From Pacificibacter maritimus (GTDB lineage Bacteria; Pseudomonadota; Alphaproteobacteria; Rhodobacterales; Rhodobacteraceae), in NCBI RefSeq assembly GCF_003814915.1, contig NZ_RKQK01000002.1, positions 249,184 to 313,183 on the forward strand: a DNA stretch of 64,000 bases, written 5' to 3'. Of this stretch, positions 53,038 through 63,516 are shown piece after piece. The translations under genes were made by a program, and so were the position numbers. Position 1 is the first letter of the stretch; the number at the start of each line of letters is the position of its first letter. The notes under the pieces were generated by a model, which was not told where the DNA came from, ran no database searches, and was given only the letters and a program-made list of their open reading frames with translations.

Positions 53038-53457
53038 ATGACAAAACACATACATATCGTGAAACTATGTGTCGGCATCGAGTCCGTTGAGGATTTGGAA
53101 CACCGTTTGAGTTTACGGGGCGGCGACACTTTGGGTCACGTGACCCGCATGCGGCCAAAACAAGAAGAGGCGCTGCTCAACGGTGGGTCATTGTATTGGG
53201 TGATCAAGGGGGCGGTGCAAGCCCGCCAAGAAATCGCAGCACTAGAAGAAGTGATCGGCGCCGATGGAATAAAACGCTGCCGTATCGTTTTAAAGCGGCC
53301 ATTGATACGCACACAAAATGCGCCGCGCCGCCCCTTTCAGGGCTGGCGGTATTTAAAACCTGAAGATGCGCCAACAGACATGCCCAAAGGTCGTGAAAAC
53401 GATGACGAATTGCCCGCAGAACTGGCGCAAAGCCTAGCTGATCTGGGGCTGGTCTAA
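53038..53457 (+). CDS. DUF1489 protein
   Basis: 139 residues matching the alphaproteobacterial DUF1489 family: Ile-Val-Lys-Leu-Cys-Val-Gly-Ile, Arg-Met-Arg-Pro-Lys, Gly-Gly-Ser-Leu-Tyr-Trp-Val-Ile-Lys-Gly and a C-terminal Arg-Pro-Phe-Gln-Gly-Trp-Arg-Tyr-Leu. Soluble. Function unknown. Divergent from nrdJ and convergent with hisG with only 16 bases between stops. Confidence 0.85.
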   Translation: MTKHIHIVKLCVGIESVEDLEHRLSLRGGDTLGHVTRMRPKQEEALLNGGSLYWVIKGAVQARQEIAALEEVIGADGIKRCRIVLKRPLIRTQNAPRRPFQGWRYLKPEDAPTDMPKGRENDDELPAELAQSLADLGLV

Positions 53458-53473
53458 ACCACCCCCAAAGCGA

Positions 53474-54172
53474 TCAGTCATCAAGGTCTAGCTTTGCCAT
53501 CAAGTTGGACAAGATCATGCGATCTTCTTCCAACCACGGCGCAGTGCGGCTTTTAAACAGCGTCGCTTGAGATTTATGAACGGGTTCACAGGACAAGATT
53601 TTCAAGTGGTTCGCGCGCAGCGTTTCGCCCGTTGACGTAATGTCGGCAACAGCTTCTGCGGTGAGGTTGCGCACGGTTCCTTCTGTCGCACCTTGAGAAT
53701 CGACCAACTGATAATCAGCCACGCCATGCATTTTCAAAAAATCATGCACAAGGTGATGGTATTTGGTGGCGATGCGCAATCTAAACCCGTGACGCGCCCG
53801 AAAGGCAGAGGCCGCCGCATCAAGATCATCAAGCGTGTCCACATCGACCCAAGCCTTTGGGACTGCGATAATCAGATCTGCGTGCCCAAATCCCATCAAA
53901 GCGATTTCACCCAATTGGCGATCCCACCCAACAAGTTTATCGCGCACCAAATCAGACCCAGTGACCCCAAGATGGATGCGCCCTGCCGCCAATTCTCTTG
54001 GGATTTCTGATGCAGACAAAAGCACCAATTCGATGCCCTCAATCCCTTCGACAGCACCTGTATATTCACGCTCTGCGCCCGTTTGTTTCATCGCAACGCC
54101 GCGTGCCGCGAACCAGTCAAAGGTTTTATCCATCAACCGACCTTTAGAGGGAATGCCAAGTTTAAGGGTCAT
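53474..54172 (-). CDS. hisG: ATP phosphoribosyltransferase, short form
   Basis: 232 residues, lacking the C-terminal regulatory domain of long HisG, so it needs HisZ. Motifs: Gly-Ile-Pro-Ser-Lys-Gly-Arg-Leu and the PRPP-binding Asp-Ser-Gln-Gly-Ala-Thr-Glu-Gly-Thr-Val. First step of histidine synthesis. Its ATG overlaps the hisZ stop by four bases. Confidence 0.95.
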   Translation of the reverse strand: MTLKLGIPSKGRLMDKTFDWFAARGVAMKQTGAEREYTGAVEGIEGIELVLLSASEIPRELAAGRIHLGVTGSDLVRDKLVGWDRQLGEIALMGFGHADLIIAVPKAWVDVDTLDDLDAAASAFRARHGFRLRIATKYHHLVHDFLKMHGVADYQLVDSQGATEGTVRNLTAEAVADITSTGETLRANHLKILSCEPVHKSQATLFKSRTAPWLEEDRMILSNLMAKLDLDD

Positions 54173-55269
54173 TTTGCATTCTCCTGCAGGGACAGCATCA
54201 TTTCAGGGCGCATCACGCCCCCCACGGCAGGGATCGAACGCCCTTGGCCCAAAACAGATGACAAAGCATCGTAACGCCCCCCTGTCGCAACGGGCGGCAA
54301 ATCAGGGCGCCCTTCGGCGTAGAATCCAAAAACGAACCCGTCATAGTATTCCATAGATGTGCGTCCATATGAGGTTTCGAATTCTAGGTTTTGCACATCA
54401 ACACCGCGCGCATCCAAAGCATCAGCGCGTGCCCGCAATTGATTGACCGCAGGCAGAATAGCTTTCATGTCGACCGCAATATCGCGCAAAGCGGACAGCA
54501 CATTGGGCATGGTCTCTTTGAGCGATAGAATATCATTTAGCAATTCAATTTCGCTCGATGAAATCGGCTCCTCGGCTGCATCCGTAGACAAAGCCAACAC
54601 GCGCGCATGAATTTCTGCATCAGAGCGCAAGCCAATCGCAGGCGCATCTTGAGCGGTTATATTGGCGCGCACGCGGGCAAAGTTTTCTTCGCGAATTTCA
54701 GTGCCCTTATCAGAGTAGCGGGTCATCAAAGCGCGAAATCTGCGGGGCCGCCAAATGTGACGCAGCAAAGCATTGCGACGCATCTCGGTGGTTTTCAAGC
54801 CGCGCACAGCCGCCATCAAAACACCAATATCGCCTGTCGCCGCGCGCAAATTCAGCGGGGCAAGTGCGTCAGAGAATAAGGCAAATACTTCGGCATCGGC
54901 TGCGGGGGGGTTGCTGCCGTCAAAGATTTCATACCCCACTTGGAAATATTCCAAAGGGCGCTCCTGCATTTCATCTTGTTTGCGAAAAACTTCGCCTGCG
55001 TAGGTGTAGCGTGCGGGATCGGCACCGCTTTCCATATGCCACTGCACAACAGGAACAGTGAAATCGGGGCGCAGCATCATTTCACCGCGCATAGGATCAT
55101 TGGTGACATAAGCGCGGTGGCGAATTTCTTCGCCATACAGATCAAGCAAAACTTCGGCGGGCAGCAGGATATCGGTTTCGACAGTCGCAGCCCCTTGATC
55201 GGCAAAGTAAGCTTGCAAACGCGCAGCTTCGGCACGCACGCGGGACTTTTCGACGGGAATAACACGCAT
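54169..55269 (-). CDS. hisZ: ATP phosphoribosyltransferase regulatory subunit
   Basis: 366 residues, a catalytically inactive paralogue of the histidyl-tRNA synthetase core (Leu-Arg-Pro-Asp-Phe-Thr-Val-Pro-Val; Ala-Thr-Gly-Gly-Arg-Tyr-Asp). It forms an octamer with short HisG and confers histidine feedback. Start ATG at 55269 overlaps the hisS stop (TGATG). Middle gene of hisS-hisZ-hisG. Confidence 0.92.
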   Translation of the reverse strand: MRVIPVEKSRVRAEAARLQAYFADQGAATVETDILLPAEVLLDLYGEEIRHRAYVTNDPMRGEMMLRPDFTVPVVQWHMESGADPARYTYAGEVFRKQDEMQERPLEYFQVGYEIFDGSNPPAADAEVFALFSDALAPLNLRAATGDIGVLMAAVRGLKTTEMRRNALLRHIWRPRRFRALMTRYSDKGTEIREENFARVRANITAQDAPAIGLRSDAEIHARVLALSTDAAEEPISSSEIELLNDILSLKETMPNVLSALRDIAVDMKAILPAVNQLRARADALDARGVDVQNLEFETSYGRTSMEYYDGFVFGFYAEGRPDLPPVATGGRYDALSSVLGQGRSIPAVGGVMRPEMMLSLQENAK

Positions 55270-56777
55270 CAGGAATACATCTCGATAATTTCACGCACCT
55301 TGGCAATAAGATCGCCACGCGGGACTTCATATTGCGAAGGGCGTTCTTTCCATTCTTCAAGCGTGGCGTTTTCTGCCAGTTTCGCGCCTAAGATCAGGTC
55401 TTTGATTTGAATAACGCCGCGCTCTTGTTCATCACCACCTTGGATGATCGCCACAGGGCTTGCCCGTTTATCGGCATATTTCAACTGATTGCCAAAGTTC
55501 TTTGGGTTGCCCAGATACATCTCAGCGCGAATGCCTGCTTGCCGCAATTCAGTGACCATTTCCATGTAGTCGCCGATCCGCGCTTTATCCATCACAGTGA
55601 CCACAACAGGGCCTGCGGGTTGATCGCCCATGCGCCCCTTGGCGCGCAAGGCCGCGAGCAAACGATCCACGCCGATAGACACGCCAGTCGCGGGCACTTC
55701 TTGGCCTGTGAACCGCTTGACCAGATCGTCATATCGCCCGCCACCAGCGACAGACCCAAATTGGCGCGGGCGCCCTTTTTCGTCTTTAACTTCGAAGGTC
55801 AATTCAGCTTCATACACAGGACCAGTGTAGTACCCTAATCCGCGCACAACAGAGGGATCAATCACGATGCGGTCGGGTCCATAGCCGCCCTTAGCCATCA
55901 AATCTGCAATGGTTTCCAGTTCACGCACACCTTCTGTGCCGACGTTAGACGTGCCCACAAGCTCCATCAAACGCGCAACAGTTTCAGCGCCTGTATCACG
56001 CTTGGCATCCATAAAGCCCATCACGATATCAGCCTGCGCATCCGTCAGCCCTGCCCCATCGGTGAAATCACCACTGTCGTCCAAACGGCCTTTGCCCAGC
56101 AGCAAGCGCACGCCAGCATCGCCAAATTTATCAAGCTTATCGATAGCGCGCAAAACGATGCCGCGCTCTGCCTCGAATTTTGTTGGATCGTTCGGATCTA
56201 AAACGCCTGCAACTTCCATTACACCGTTTAGCACTTTACGGTTGTTAACGCGGATAATGTAATCCCCGCGTGGGATACCAACGGCTTCCAATGTGTCAGA
56301 CAGCATCATGCAGATTTCCGCATCGGCGGCCACGCTTGGCGCGCCAACTGTATCTGCATCGCATTGATAGAACTGGCGGAAACGACCTGGCCCAGGCTTT
56401 TCATTGCGCCAAACAGGGCCCATCGCGAAACGGCGATACGGGCTAGGCAAATCATTACGGTATTGTGCTGCAACACGCGCCAAAGGGGCAGTCATGTCAT
56501 AGCGCAGGGCCATCCAGTCGCCTGGTTTTTCGAGATCTGCGTCCTCTTGCCATGCAAACACGCCCTCATTGGGGCGATCAACATCGGGCAGGAATTTCCC
56601 CAAGGCCTCGACAGTTTCCACAGCCGATGTTTCCAACGCCTCGAACCCGTAAAGATGATAGACCTCGGCAATCTTATCGAGCATCTCTTTGCGCTCAGTG
56701 ACTTCAATGCCGAAGTAGTCTTTAAAGCCCTTTGGCGTGATCGCTTTTGGGCGTGGGGTCTTTTTAGGCTTTGCCAT
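55269..56777 (-). CDS. hisS: Histidine-tRNA ligase
   Basis: 502 residues, class II synthetase. Motif 2-type Phe-Arg-Gln-Phe-Tyr-Gln-Cys-Asp and the histidine-binding Gly-Leu-Gly-Tyr-Tyr-Thr-Gly and Val-Ala-Gly-Gly-Gly-Arg-Tyr-Asp regions are present, with the C-terminal anticodon domain. The alphaproteobacterial form with an N-terminal Lys/Pro-rich lead is longer than the Escherichia coli enzyme. First in the operon with hisZ and hisG. Confidence 0.96.
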   Translation of the reverse strand: MAKPKKTPRPKAITPKGFKDYFGIEVTERKEMLDKIAEVYHLYGFEALETSAVETVEALGKFLPDVDRPNEGVFAWQEDADLEKPGDWMALRYDMTAPLARVAAQYRNDLPSPYRRFAMGPVWRNEKPGPGRFRQFYQCDADTVGAPSVAADAEICMMLSDTLEAVGIPRGDYIIRVNNRKVLNGVMEVAGVLDPNDPTKFEAERGIVLRAIDKLDKFGDAGVRLLLGKGRLDDSGDFTDGAGLTDAQADIVMGFMDAKRDTGAETVARLMELVGTSNVGTEGVRELETIADLMAKGGYGPDRIVIDPSVVRGLGYYTGPVYEAELTFEVKDEKGRPRQFGSVAGGGRYDDLVKRFTGQEVPATGVSIGVDRLLAALRAKGRMGDQPAGPVVVTVMDKARIGDYMEMVTELRQAGIRAEMYLGNPKNFGNQLKYADKRASPVAIIQGGDEQERGVIQIKDLILGAKLAENATLEEWKERPSQYEVPRGDLIAKVREIIEMYS

Positions 56778-56873
56778 GGGGCAGCTCCTGAGGTCTCACG
56801 TGGTGGCGTGGTCCGCCGCACTTGTGGTTGCACTTGCGCGCGGCATAGCCCAAGGGGGGGATCAGAGCAAGCT

Positions 56874-56907
56874 ATTGGCGCATTTTCAGGGTGGAAACAG
56901 CGCCAAT
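56874..56907. promoter_or_regulatory. Inverted repeat between hisS and slyX
   Basis: ATTGGCGC (56874-56881) and GCGCCAAT (56900-56907) are perfect eight-base arms separated by 18 bases, in the divergent gap 97 bases from hisS and 50 from slyX. Operator or mRNA hairpin; no regulator can be named. Confidence 0.35.
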
Positions 56908-56957
56908 TTCACTTAACTTACACATTGATCGCCCCTCAGCCCCATAAAGGACATCAG

Positions 56958-57194
56958 ATGACCGAAGATGCAAACCAAGCGCCCCACTCTGAAACGCGCC
57001 TGATGGACCTCGAAGAACAAGTCGCACATTTGACGAAAACCGTCGAAGAACTGTCAGATATCGTGGCGCGCCAAGAGAAAGTGATCGAAGTCTCCACACG
57101 ACGCTTGACCATGCTTATGCAACGTGAAGCTGGGCGTGAAGCGGATGCAAGCGGCACGGTTCCTTTGGCGGATCAACGCCCGCCTCATTGGTAG
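56958..57194 (+). CDS. slyX: SlyX-family protein
   Basis: 78 residues from the ATG at 56958 with AAGGA upstream. A coiled-coil heptad (Leu-Glu-Glu-Gln-Val-Ala-His-Leu-Thr-Lys-Thr-Val-Glu-Glu-Leu) fills the middle and Pro-Pro-His-Trp is at the end, the SlyX hallmark. Function unknown in this family. Divergent from hisS. Confidence 0.85.
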   Translation: MTEDANQAPHSETRLMDLEEQVAHLTKTVEELSDIVARQEKVIEVSTRRLTMLMQREAGREADASGTVPLADQRPPHW

Positions 57195-57219
57195 GTTGAT
57201 TGATTGACGCGCACTGGGG

Positions 57220-58236
57220 TTAACGCATTTCTTTGGTTGTGAGGCTGCCGTTGTAAAGCAACAATTCAAGCCAGCCTGTGGTGTCCCCGAAGTTGCGATA
57301 AACAGACACAAAAGCAAGATCGCGCGCCAAATTATCCACCTTGCTCACAGGGCAAGGTGTTTTGCGCGGCACCCCGCAAGCCGATGATTTGATCTTTTCA
57401 TACGCATCGTCTGCGCTGGACCAAGACACCTTGGATTGCGACTTTGAATACCGATGGACTTCATGCAAATCTGGCGATCCGAACATGATTAAAGACGCCG
57501 TCACCTGACGCGCGCAGCCATCTTTAAAGCCAGTTATAAATTGGGTCCGTGGAGCAATGCTGCTTGGATCCGTATCAAACAATTGCCACCGTGCAGCGCC
57601 TTTAGAGGGCGACTGGTCCACCTGTGTGCCCAAGTCTTTTTGACCGACTTCGCAGGCGATCCCAACCTCGCCAAAGGGCAATACCTGCCCGAGAGCAACG
57701 GTTGATTTAGATGCCACACGCGCCTCGCCAGATCCCGATTTCAAAAACCCGAACAATGGCTTTTTTGCTTTCGAAGGCGCGGCCGAAACAGGCGCAGTAG
57801 GCTGTGCGATATCCGTTTCGCTCTGGGGCGCGACATCAATGTCAGCCGCATCGCTATCCGCTGGATCGGGCGCTTTTAAAGCCGCCCGAGCAGGCGCAGC
57901 GTCTGACCCCGCGATGACCTCAATCCCCGTGCCAGCCAAAACGGAAACTTGCGGTGGTTCGGATTTGCGCAACCGCGCAAATAGGCCTGTTTTCTTTGGC
58001 TCAATCGGAGCATTCGCAGCACTTGCAGCTTGTTCAAATGCCGCAGAGAGGCTGGCCTCAGGCGTTGGTGTTGCTGCCTGTTCGCTAGGCGCACTGTCAT
58101 CGTCTTTGACGGAATTCGGGTCAGCTTCGATATTCACAGGGCGCATATCATCAGCTGGGCGACTGTCAATTTCTGGCAAGCCAATTTGGCAGGCAGGCAG
58201 CATCAAAAGTGTTGTAAAAAGCAAGGCAGTCCGCAT
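57220..58236 (-). CDS. Uncharacterised lipoprotein coupled to dnaE
   Basis: 338 residues from the ATG at 58236. A lipobox (Met-Leu-Pro-Ala-Cys, Cys near residue 17) is followed by a long Pro/Ala/Asp-rich disordered segment (about 25-170) and a C-terminal ordered domain with several Cys. No family recognised. Its ATG overlaps the dnaE stop (TGATG), so translation is coupled to the replication polymerase, an odd pairing for a lipoprotein. Confidence 0.7.
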   Translation of the reverse strand: MRTALLFTTLLMLPACQIGLPEIDSRPADDMRPVNIEADPNSVKDDDSAPSEQAATPTPEASLSAAFEQAASAANAPIEPKKTGLFARLRKSEPPQVSVLAGTGIEVIAGSDAAPARAALKAPDPADSDAADIDVAPQSETDIAQPTAPVSAAPSKAKKPLFGFLKSGSGEARVASKSTVALGQVLPFGEVGIACEVGQKDLGTQVDQSPSKGAARWQLFDTDPSSIAPRTQFITGFKDGCARQVTASLIMFGSPDLHEVHRYSKSQSKVSWSSADDAYEKIKSSACGVPRKTPCPVSKVDNLARDLAFVSVYRNFGDTTGWLELLLYNGSLTTKEMR

Positions 58237-61200
58237 CAAAAGTCCTCAACCATGACAACGCCATCAAGTGATTTAATTGCCCCTTTGATTTCAGGCGTAA
58301 TATGGAAAGGTTTATTCACTTCTATATCCACTTCACCCGGCAAATCTGGTGCCATGAGGCAAAAACTAATCATGCCTTTGGGGCGTGTTTTTGCCTCTTC
58401 GGTGACACGCGTTAGCAGGTCATTCACTGTCGTCACCGCAGTCACTTCGTCGCAAAAAATCTTAAGACCAGCGGCACCCGCATCAGCCACAACCGTTTCC
58501 ATCACAGCCACAGAGCGAATGGTTGGATCAAACTGACCGTCATTAAACTTGGCTTCCAATGTCGCGACGACTTTGTCAGTTTGCTCGAACACGGCGCGCG
58601 CGGCCATCAGATCTTCGACCTTGCGTGCAAACATGGCGATGCCCGATATTTGCCCAGTGCTATCAGAAATATTCATGCGGAAATAGCGGTTGCCCTTGGA
58701 CGACTTCATCTCGCGAAAGCCTGACACCATGACGCCAACTTGCACAACGGCGGCACCATCGCGTCGCGCTTGGGCTTCGGCCTCGGCAATTGTTTTAACT
58801 TTTTTACGCTTGAGTGCCGCGGCGTAGTCATCAAGCGGATGGCCAGACAAAAAGAAACCAATGGCTTTTTGTTCTTCCATCAAACGCTCGGATGACACCC
58901 AATCGTTGACAGGTGACAGGCGCGGCTCGGGCAGGTCGTCGCCTGCTTCGCCAAACAAAGACACCTGATTTGACGCCTTTTGTTCATGGATGGCGGCAGA
59001 GTATTGCACCAAACTGTCTAGGCTATCGAACACACGACGACGATTGCTGTCGAGCATGTCAAAGGCGCCTGCACGTGCCAACATTTCAAGGGGGCGTTTC
59101 CCCACGCGCTTGATGTCAACGCGGCGCGCGAAATCAAACAACGTCACGAAATCTTTGCCGCCCTCGACGCGCGCGTCCACGATCATCTGCATCGCATCCC
59201 CGCCGACGTTTTTCAAAGCGCCCAGCGCGTAGACCAGTTTTTGATCGACCACATCAAAAGTCGCCAAAGAGCGGTTGATACAAGGCGGAATGATTTCGAT
59301 ATCCAAGCCGCGTTTTACTTCTTCAGCAAAGATCGACAGCTTATCTGTGAGATGAATATCGCAGTTCATCACGCCAGCCATGAATTCGACGGGATGGTTC
59401 GCTTTCAGCCAGCCAGTTTGGTAAGACACCACCGCATAGGCCGCCGCGTGGGATTTGTTGAAACCGTAGTTGGCGAATTTTTCCAAGAGATCGAAAACTT
59501 CAGAGGCTTTCTTGGCAGGCACGCCGTTTTTGGCGGCACCCTCTTCGAATTTAGGACGCTCTGCATCCATCGCTTCTTTGATCTTTTTACCCATGGCACG
59601 GCGCAAGAGATCAGCACCACCTAGCGAGTAGCCCGCCATGACCTGCGCGATCTGCATCACCTGTTCTTGGTAAACGATAATGCCTTGGGTTTCGGCCAGA
59701 ATGTGATCAATCGAAGGGTGAACCGATTCCAATTCCTTGGTGCCGTTTTTCACTTCGCAGTAAGTTGGAATGTTTTCCATTGGACCAGGGCGATAGAGCG
59801 CCACAAGGGCAACGATGTCTTCGATACAGGTCGGCTTCATTTGGCGCAGCGCCGACATCATGCCAGAGCTTTCCACCTGAAACACGGCAACAGTTTTGGC
59901 CGATGCATAGAGTTTATAGGTCGCTTCATCATCCAGCGGGATAAGGTTGATTTGATTTTCGCCACCCTCAGCAGGCTCGTACAACGTGTTGCCTGCGGCA
60001 TCGACATGCAGCGGCCGCCCGCTTTTGAAAATCAGGTTCATCGCCGATTGAATGACCGTCAGTGTTTTCAAACCCAAAAAGTCGAATTTCACCAAGCCCG
60101 CTTGCTCGACCCATTTCATATTAAACTGCGTGGCAGGCATGTCAGAGCGCGGATCTTGGTACAAAGGCACCAACATATCGATGGGCCGATCCCCGATCAC
60201 AACACCCGCCGCGTGGGTTGATGCGTTGCGCAGCAAGCCTTCGACCTGTTGGCCATAGGTGAGCAAACGGTCGACGACTTCTTCGTTTTTCGCCTCTTCG
60301 CGCAAACGCGGCTCATCCTTCAAAGCCTGTTCAATCGACACAGGTTTGACGCCTTCGACAGGGATCAATTTCGATAAACGATCCACCTGCCCGTAAGGCA
60401 TCTGCAAAACGCGCCCGATGTCGCGCACAGCCGCTTTCGATAGCAAAGCACCGAATGTGATGATCTGCCCAACTTTGTCGCGCCCGTATTTTTCTTGCAC
60501 ATAGCGGATCACCTCTTCGCGGCGATCCATGCAAAAGTCGATATCGAAATCGGGCATGGACACACGTTCGGGGTTCAAGAAGCGCTCGAACAGCAAAGAA
60601 TATCGCAGAGGGTCAAGGTCGGTCACGGTGAGCGCATAGGCCACCAAAGACCCCGCACCAGAACCACGGCCTGGTCCCACAGGAATGCCCTGATCTTTAC
60701 CCCATTTGATAAAGTCGGCAACGATCAAGAAATAGCCTGGAAATCCCATCCCTTCGATAATATCGAGTTCAAAATCAAGGCGCGCTTGATATTCTTCCAC
60801 CGAGACAGCATGGGGGATGACGGCCAAACGCGCTTGCAGCCCCTCATTGGCTTGTCGGCGCAACTCAACGACCTCGTCATCGGCGAATTTCGGCAAAATC
60901 GGGTCACGTTTGTAGGTTTTGAACGCACAGCGTTTGGCGATTTCAACTGTGTTCTCAATTGCCTCAGGTAAGTCTGCAAACAAAGCAGTCATTTCTGCGG
61001 GAGACTTGAAATAATGCTGTGGCGTCAGACGCCTGCGTGGTTCGGATTGATCCACATAGGCCCCGCTAGAAATACAAATCAGCGCATCATGCGCCTCATA
61101 CATTTCTGTCTTGGGAAAATAGACATCATTTGTGGCCACAAGCGGAATGTCCATCGCATAAGCGGTTTCAACGAACCACTGTTCTGTGGCCATCTCGCCT

Positions 61201-61763
61201 TGCGTATATTGACCGTTTTCACTGGGGTGGCGTTGCAATTCCATATACAAACGATCGCCAAAAATGGACAGCAGGCGCGTGATCAAGCTTTGGGCTTTTG
61301 GCGTTTGACCAGCTTGTATCAAAAGACCAAGAGGCCCTTCTGCGCCGCCTGTCAAACAAATCAAATCGCCCGAATATTTTTCAAGCTCGTCCAAGCTGAC
61401 CTGCGGCACTTGTCCACCATTGTCGACATACAAACAGGAATTGAGCTTCATCAGATGCTCATAACCCGTTTCCGTTTTCGCGAGCAAAACAACGGGTGCA
61501 GGGGCGCGCATCTGTTCACCCGGAGCAGGAATATCAAAGGTCAAATCGACCTGACAGCCCACGATAGGTTGCACGCCCGCGCCCGAGGCATATTCGGAAA
61601 ATTCCAAGGCGCAAAACAAGTTGTTGGTGTCGGTCACTGCCACAGCGGGCATATTCATATCCTTCACCATACCACTGAGTTTTTTCAAGCGCAGGGCGCC
61701 TTCCAGCAAGGAATACTCGGTGTGGGTGCGAAGGTGGATAAATGTCTGTGTGCTCATGCGCAT
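58236..61763 (-). CDS. dnaE: DNA polymerase III subunit alpha
   Basis: 1175 residues, typical length. N-terminal PHP domain (His-Leu-Arg-Thr-His-Thr-Glu-Tyr-Ser), the polymerase catalytic motif Met-Pro-Asp-Phe-Asp-Ile-Asp-Phe, a helix-hairpin-helix region and an OB fold near the C-terminus. The replicative polymerase core subunit. Start ATG at 61763; a second ATG lies two codons later. Complete without frameshifts. Confidence 0.97.
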   Translation of the reverse strand: MRMSTQTFIHLRTHTEYSLLEGALRLKKLSGMVKDMNMPAVAVTDTNNLFCALEFSEYASGAGVQPIVGCQVDLTFDIPAPGEQMRAPAPVVLLAKTETGYEHLMKLNSCLYVDNGGQVPQVSLDELEKYSGDLICLTGGAEGPLGLLIQAGQTPKAQSLITRLLSIFGDRLYMELQRHPSENGQYTQGEMATEQWFVETAYAMDIPLVATNDVYFPKTEMYEAHDALICISSGAYVDQSEPRRRLTPQHYFKSPAEMTALFADLPEAIENTVEIAKRCAFKTYKRDPILPKFADDEVVELRRQANEGLQARLAVIPHAVSVEEYQARLDFELDIIEGMGFPGYFLIVADFIKWGKDQGIPVGPGRGSGAGSLVAYALTVTDLDPLRYSLLFERFLNPERVSMPDFDIDFCMDRREEVIRYVQEKYGRDKVGQIITFGALLSKAAVRDIGRVLQMPYGQVDRLSKLIPVEGVKPVSIEQALKDEPRLREEAKNEEVVDRLLTYGQQVEGLLRNASTHAAGVVIGDRPIDMLVPLYQDPRSDMPATQFNMKWVEQAGLVKFDFLGLKTLTVIQSAMNLIFKSGRPLHVDAAGNTLYEPAEGGENQINLIPLDDEATYKLYASAKTVAVFQVESSGMMSALRQMKPTCIEDIVALVALYRPGPMENIPTYCEVKNGTKELESVHPSIDHILAETQGIIVYQEQVMQIAQVMAGYSLGGADLLRRAMGKKIKEAMDAERPKFEEGAAKNGVPAKKASEVFDLLEKFANYGFNKSHAAAYAVVSYQTGWLKANHPVEFMAGVMNCDIHLTDKLSIFAEEVKRGLDIEIIPPCINRSLATFDVVDQKLVYALGALKNVGGDAMQMIVDARVEGGKDFVTLFDFARRVDIKRVGKRPLEMLARAGAFDMLDSNRRRVFDSLDSLVQYSAAIHEQKASNQVSLFGEAGDDLPEPRLSPVNDWVSSERLMEEQKAIGFFLSGHPLDDYAAALKRKKVKTIAEAEAQARRDGAAVVQVGVMVSGFREMKSSKGNRYFRMNISDSTGQISGIAMFARKVEDLMAARAVFEQTDKVVATLEAKFNDGQFDPTIRSVAVMETVVADAGAAGLKIFCDEVTAVTTVNDLLTRVTEEAKTRPKGMISFCLMAPDLPGEVDIEVNKPFHITPEIKGAIKSLDGVVMVEDF

Positions 61764-61880
61764 AAGCTACATGAAGGCTGAGGGCTTGTGAAAGCCAAAA
61801 GCGCACCTTGCGCAAGATCAAGCTCGCACGGTGCTTTGCTGGGGCGATTTCCTAGCACTCAGAACTGAAAGCACACATAA

Positions 61881-61907
61881 AAATGCGCACCTCAAAAGTG
61901 CGCATTT
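61881..61907 (-). terminator. Terminator of the small membrane protein gene
   Basis: AAATGCGCAC (61881-61890) pairs with GTGCGCATTT (61898-61907), followed on the minus strand by TTTTTATG. It lies between two minus-strand genes, the 61936 gene and dnaE. Confidence 0.75.
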
Positions 61908-61935
61908 ACAGTATATCTACAGGTGGATAGCCTGT

Positions 61936-62430
61936 TTAGCCACGGTCAATGATGCAGACTTTGCCCCCGCCCTTTTTGGGTTTGCAGCTCATTTCATAAC
62001 CATTGTCTTTGTTGCGATCTCCAAGAATCCACGCCCAAATCACGCCAAGGTAGAACGTAATCTTTTCGATAAAACCTGCATCTTCAGCCAATACTGGCGC
62101 GACCTCTTCTGTGACCTTCGGGGCGAAATCTATATCTTTGGTCCCGTCATCAATAATAATTTCAGTCGGCGGAAATACTTCATCCGTGATGATAAATTCA
62201 CCCAATTCGCCTGTGCCACCTTTTGGAGCCTCAATGCGCGTTGGATCCAGCACGGGCCCATTTTTATTGGACTTGCCGCCAAAATACCCTGAATCAGATG
62301 AATAAGCGTCCAAGTTGCTCGACACCGACGAGGAAATCGACGTTGAGATGCTCAATTGCATCGCCACAAGCACGACGACAACAAGCAAAGAACACACGCT
62401 TGCAATGATACTGACCTTTGACTGAAACAC
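61936..62430 (-). CDS. Unidentified membrane-anchored protein
   Basis: 164 residues from the GTG at 62430, which has GGAGAG seven bases upstream; a TTG or ATG further upstream (62529) would add about 33 poorly supported residues. One strongly hydrophobic segment near the N-terminus (Ile-Ile-Ala-Ser-Val-Cys-Ser-Leu-Leu-Val-Val-Val-Val) then an acidic periplasmic-type tail, a second hydrophobic stretch (Tyr-Leu-Gly-Val-Ile-Trp-Ala-Trp-Ile-Leu) and a Cys-Lys-Pro-Lys-Lys end. No family recognised. Confidence 0.55.
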   Translation of the reverse strand: MFQSKVSIIASVCSLLVVVVLVAMQLSISTSISSSVSSNLDAYSSDSGYFGGKSNKNGPVLDPTRIEAPKGGTGELGEFIITDEVFPPTEIIIDDGTKDIDFAPKVTEEVAPVLAEDAGFIEKITFYLGVIWAWILGDRNKDNGYEMSCKPKKGGGKVCIIDRG

Positions 62431-62635
62431 GAAAATGCTCTCCGAATAAATTATGTGTTTGATCCAAGAATCGCCTTCAAAAGTGGCGAGATCATGACCA
62501 GCTTTTGGGTATAATATGAAATTTACCATGTTTTATCAGCGTAATTCGTAAAAATTCACGCATAGAGGATCCCTTGCCGTGCGCAAATTGCAAGGCTACT
62601 GTCCGCGAAAGTTGAAGACGCGCAAAGGACATGCG

Positions 62636-63484
62636 ATGAAAATTTGCCGAACGAAATCCGCTTTACGTGAAGTCGTAAAAGAGTTTCGCGCACAGGGTGA
62701 TACCGTGGGCTTGGTGCCAACAATGGGATATTTGCACCAAGGTCACATGACTTTGGTCAGCACAGCGCAATCTCAAACCGATCGCGTGATTGCGACGATT
62801 TTTGTCAACCCTACCCAATTTGGCGATGAGGCAGATCTGGATGCATATCCGCGAGATGAAGCGCGCGATTTTGCTCTGCTTGAAGCCCAAGGTGTCGATG
62901 TGGTTTTCGCGCCCTCTGTCGATGAAATGTATCACCCGAACAGACAGACCTCGGTGGAAACCGAACAGCTCGCCAATATGTTGATGGGTGCTCTACGCCC
63001 TGATCACTACAAAGGTGTCTGTACGGTGGTCAGTAAACTGTTCAACATCGCGCAGGCTGATAAAGCCTTTTTTGGGGAAAAAGACTATCAACAACTTTTG
63101 GTGATAAAAACGATGGTGCGCGACCTTGATATTCCTATCGATATCGTGGGCGTCCCAACGGTGCGCGAAGTCGATGGGTTGGCGATGTCATCGCGTAATG
63201 TGCGCCTGAGTCCAGAAGATCGCAAAGCCGCTTTAATCTTGAACAAAGCTCTCGCCTACGGTGACTACGAAGCATCAGACGGGCGCACAGCTGAGGATTT
63301 AGAAGCCGAACTACACAGCTTCATTTCGCGTGAACCGCGTGCAAAAATTGAAACCATTGATGTGCGTGATGCCACCAGCCTTGAGGTGCCGCAAGGCCAA
63401 ATTGATAGGGCTGTGGTGATCTTGCTCGCTGTGCGTTTCGGTGATGTATTATTGATTGATCAACGGGTCTGTGACCCAAGCTAA
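62636..63484 (+). CDS. panC: Pantoate-beta-alanine ligase
   Basis: 282 residues from the ATG at 62636 with AAAGGAC upstream; an earlier in-frame start would add 19 residues. Motifs: [11 protein letters not shown] and [11 protein letters not shown], plus Ser-Ser-Arg-Asn. It joins pantoate and beta-alanine with ATP, the last pantothenate step. In operon with panB. Confidence 0.95.
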   Translation: MKICRTKSALREVVKEFRAQGDTVGLVPTMGYLHQGHMTLVSTAQSQTDRVIATIFVNPTQFGDEADLDAYPRDEARDFALLEAQGVDVVFAPSVDEMYHPNRQTSVETEQLANMLMGALRPDHYKGVCTVVSKLFNIAQADKAFFGEKDYQQLLVIKTMVRDLDIPIDIVGVPTVREVDGLAMSSRNVRLSPEDRKAALILNKALAYGDYEASDGRTAEDLEAELHSFISREPRAKIETIDVRDATSLEVPQGQIDRAVVILLAVRFGDVLLIDQRVCDPS

Positions 63485-63516
63485 AGACGGGCACAGGCCC
63501 CGAAAGGAGACATGTT

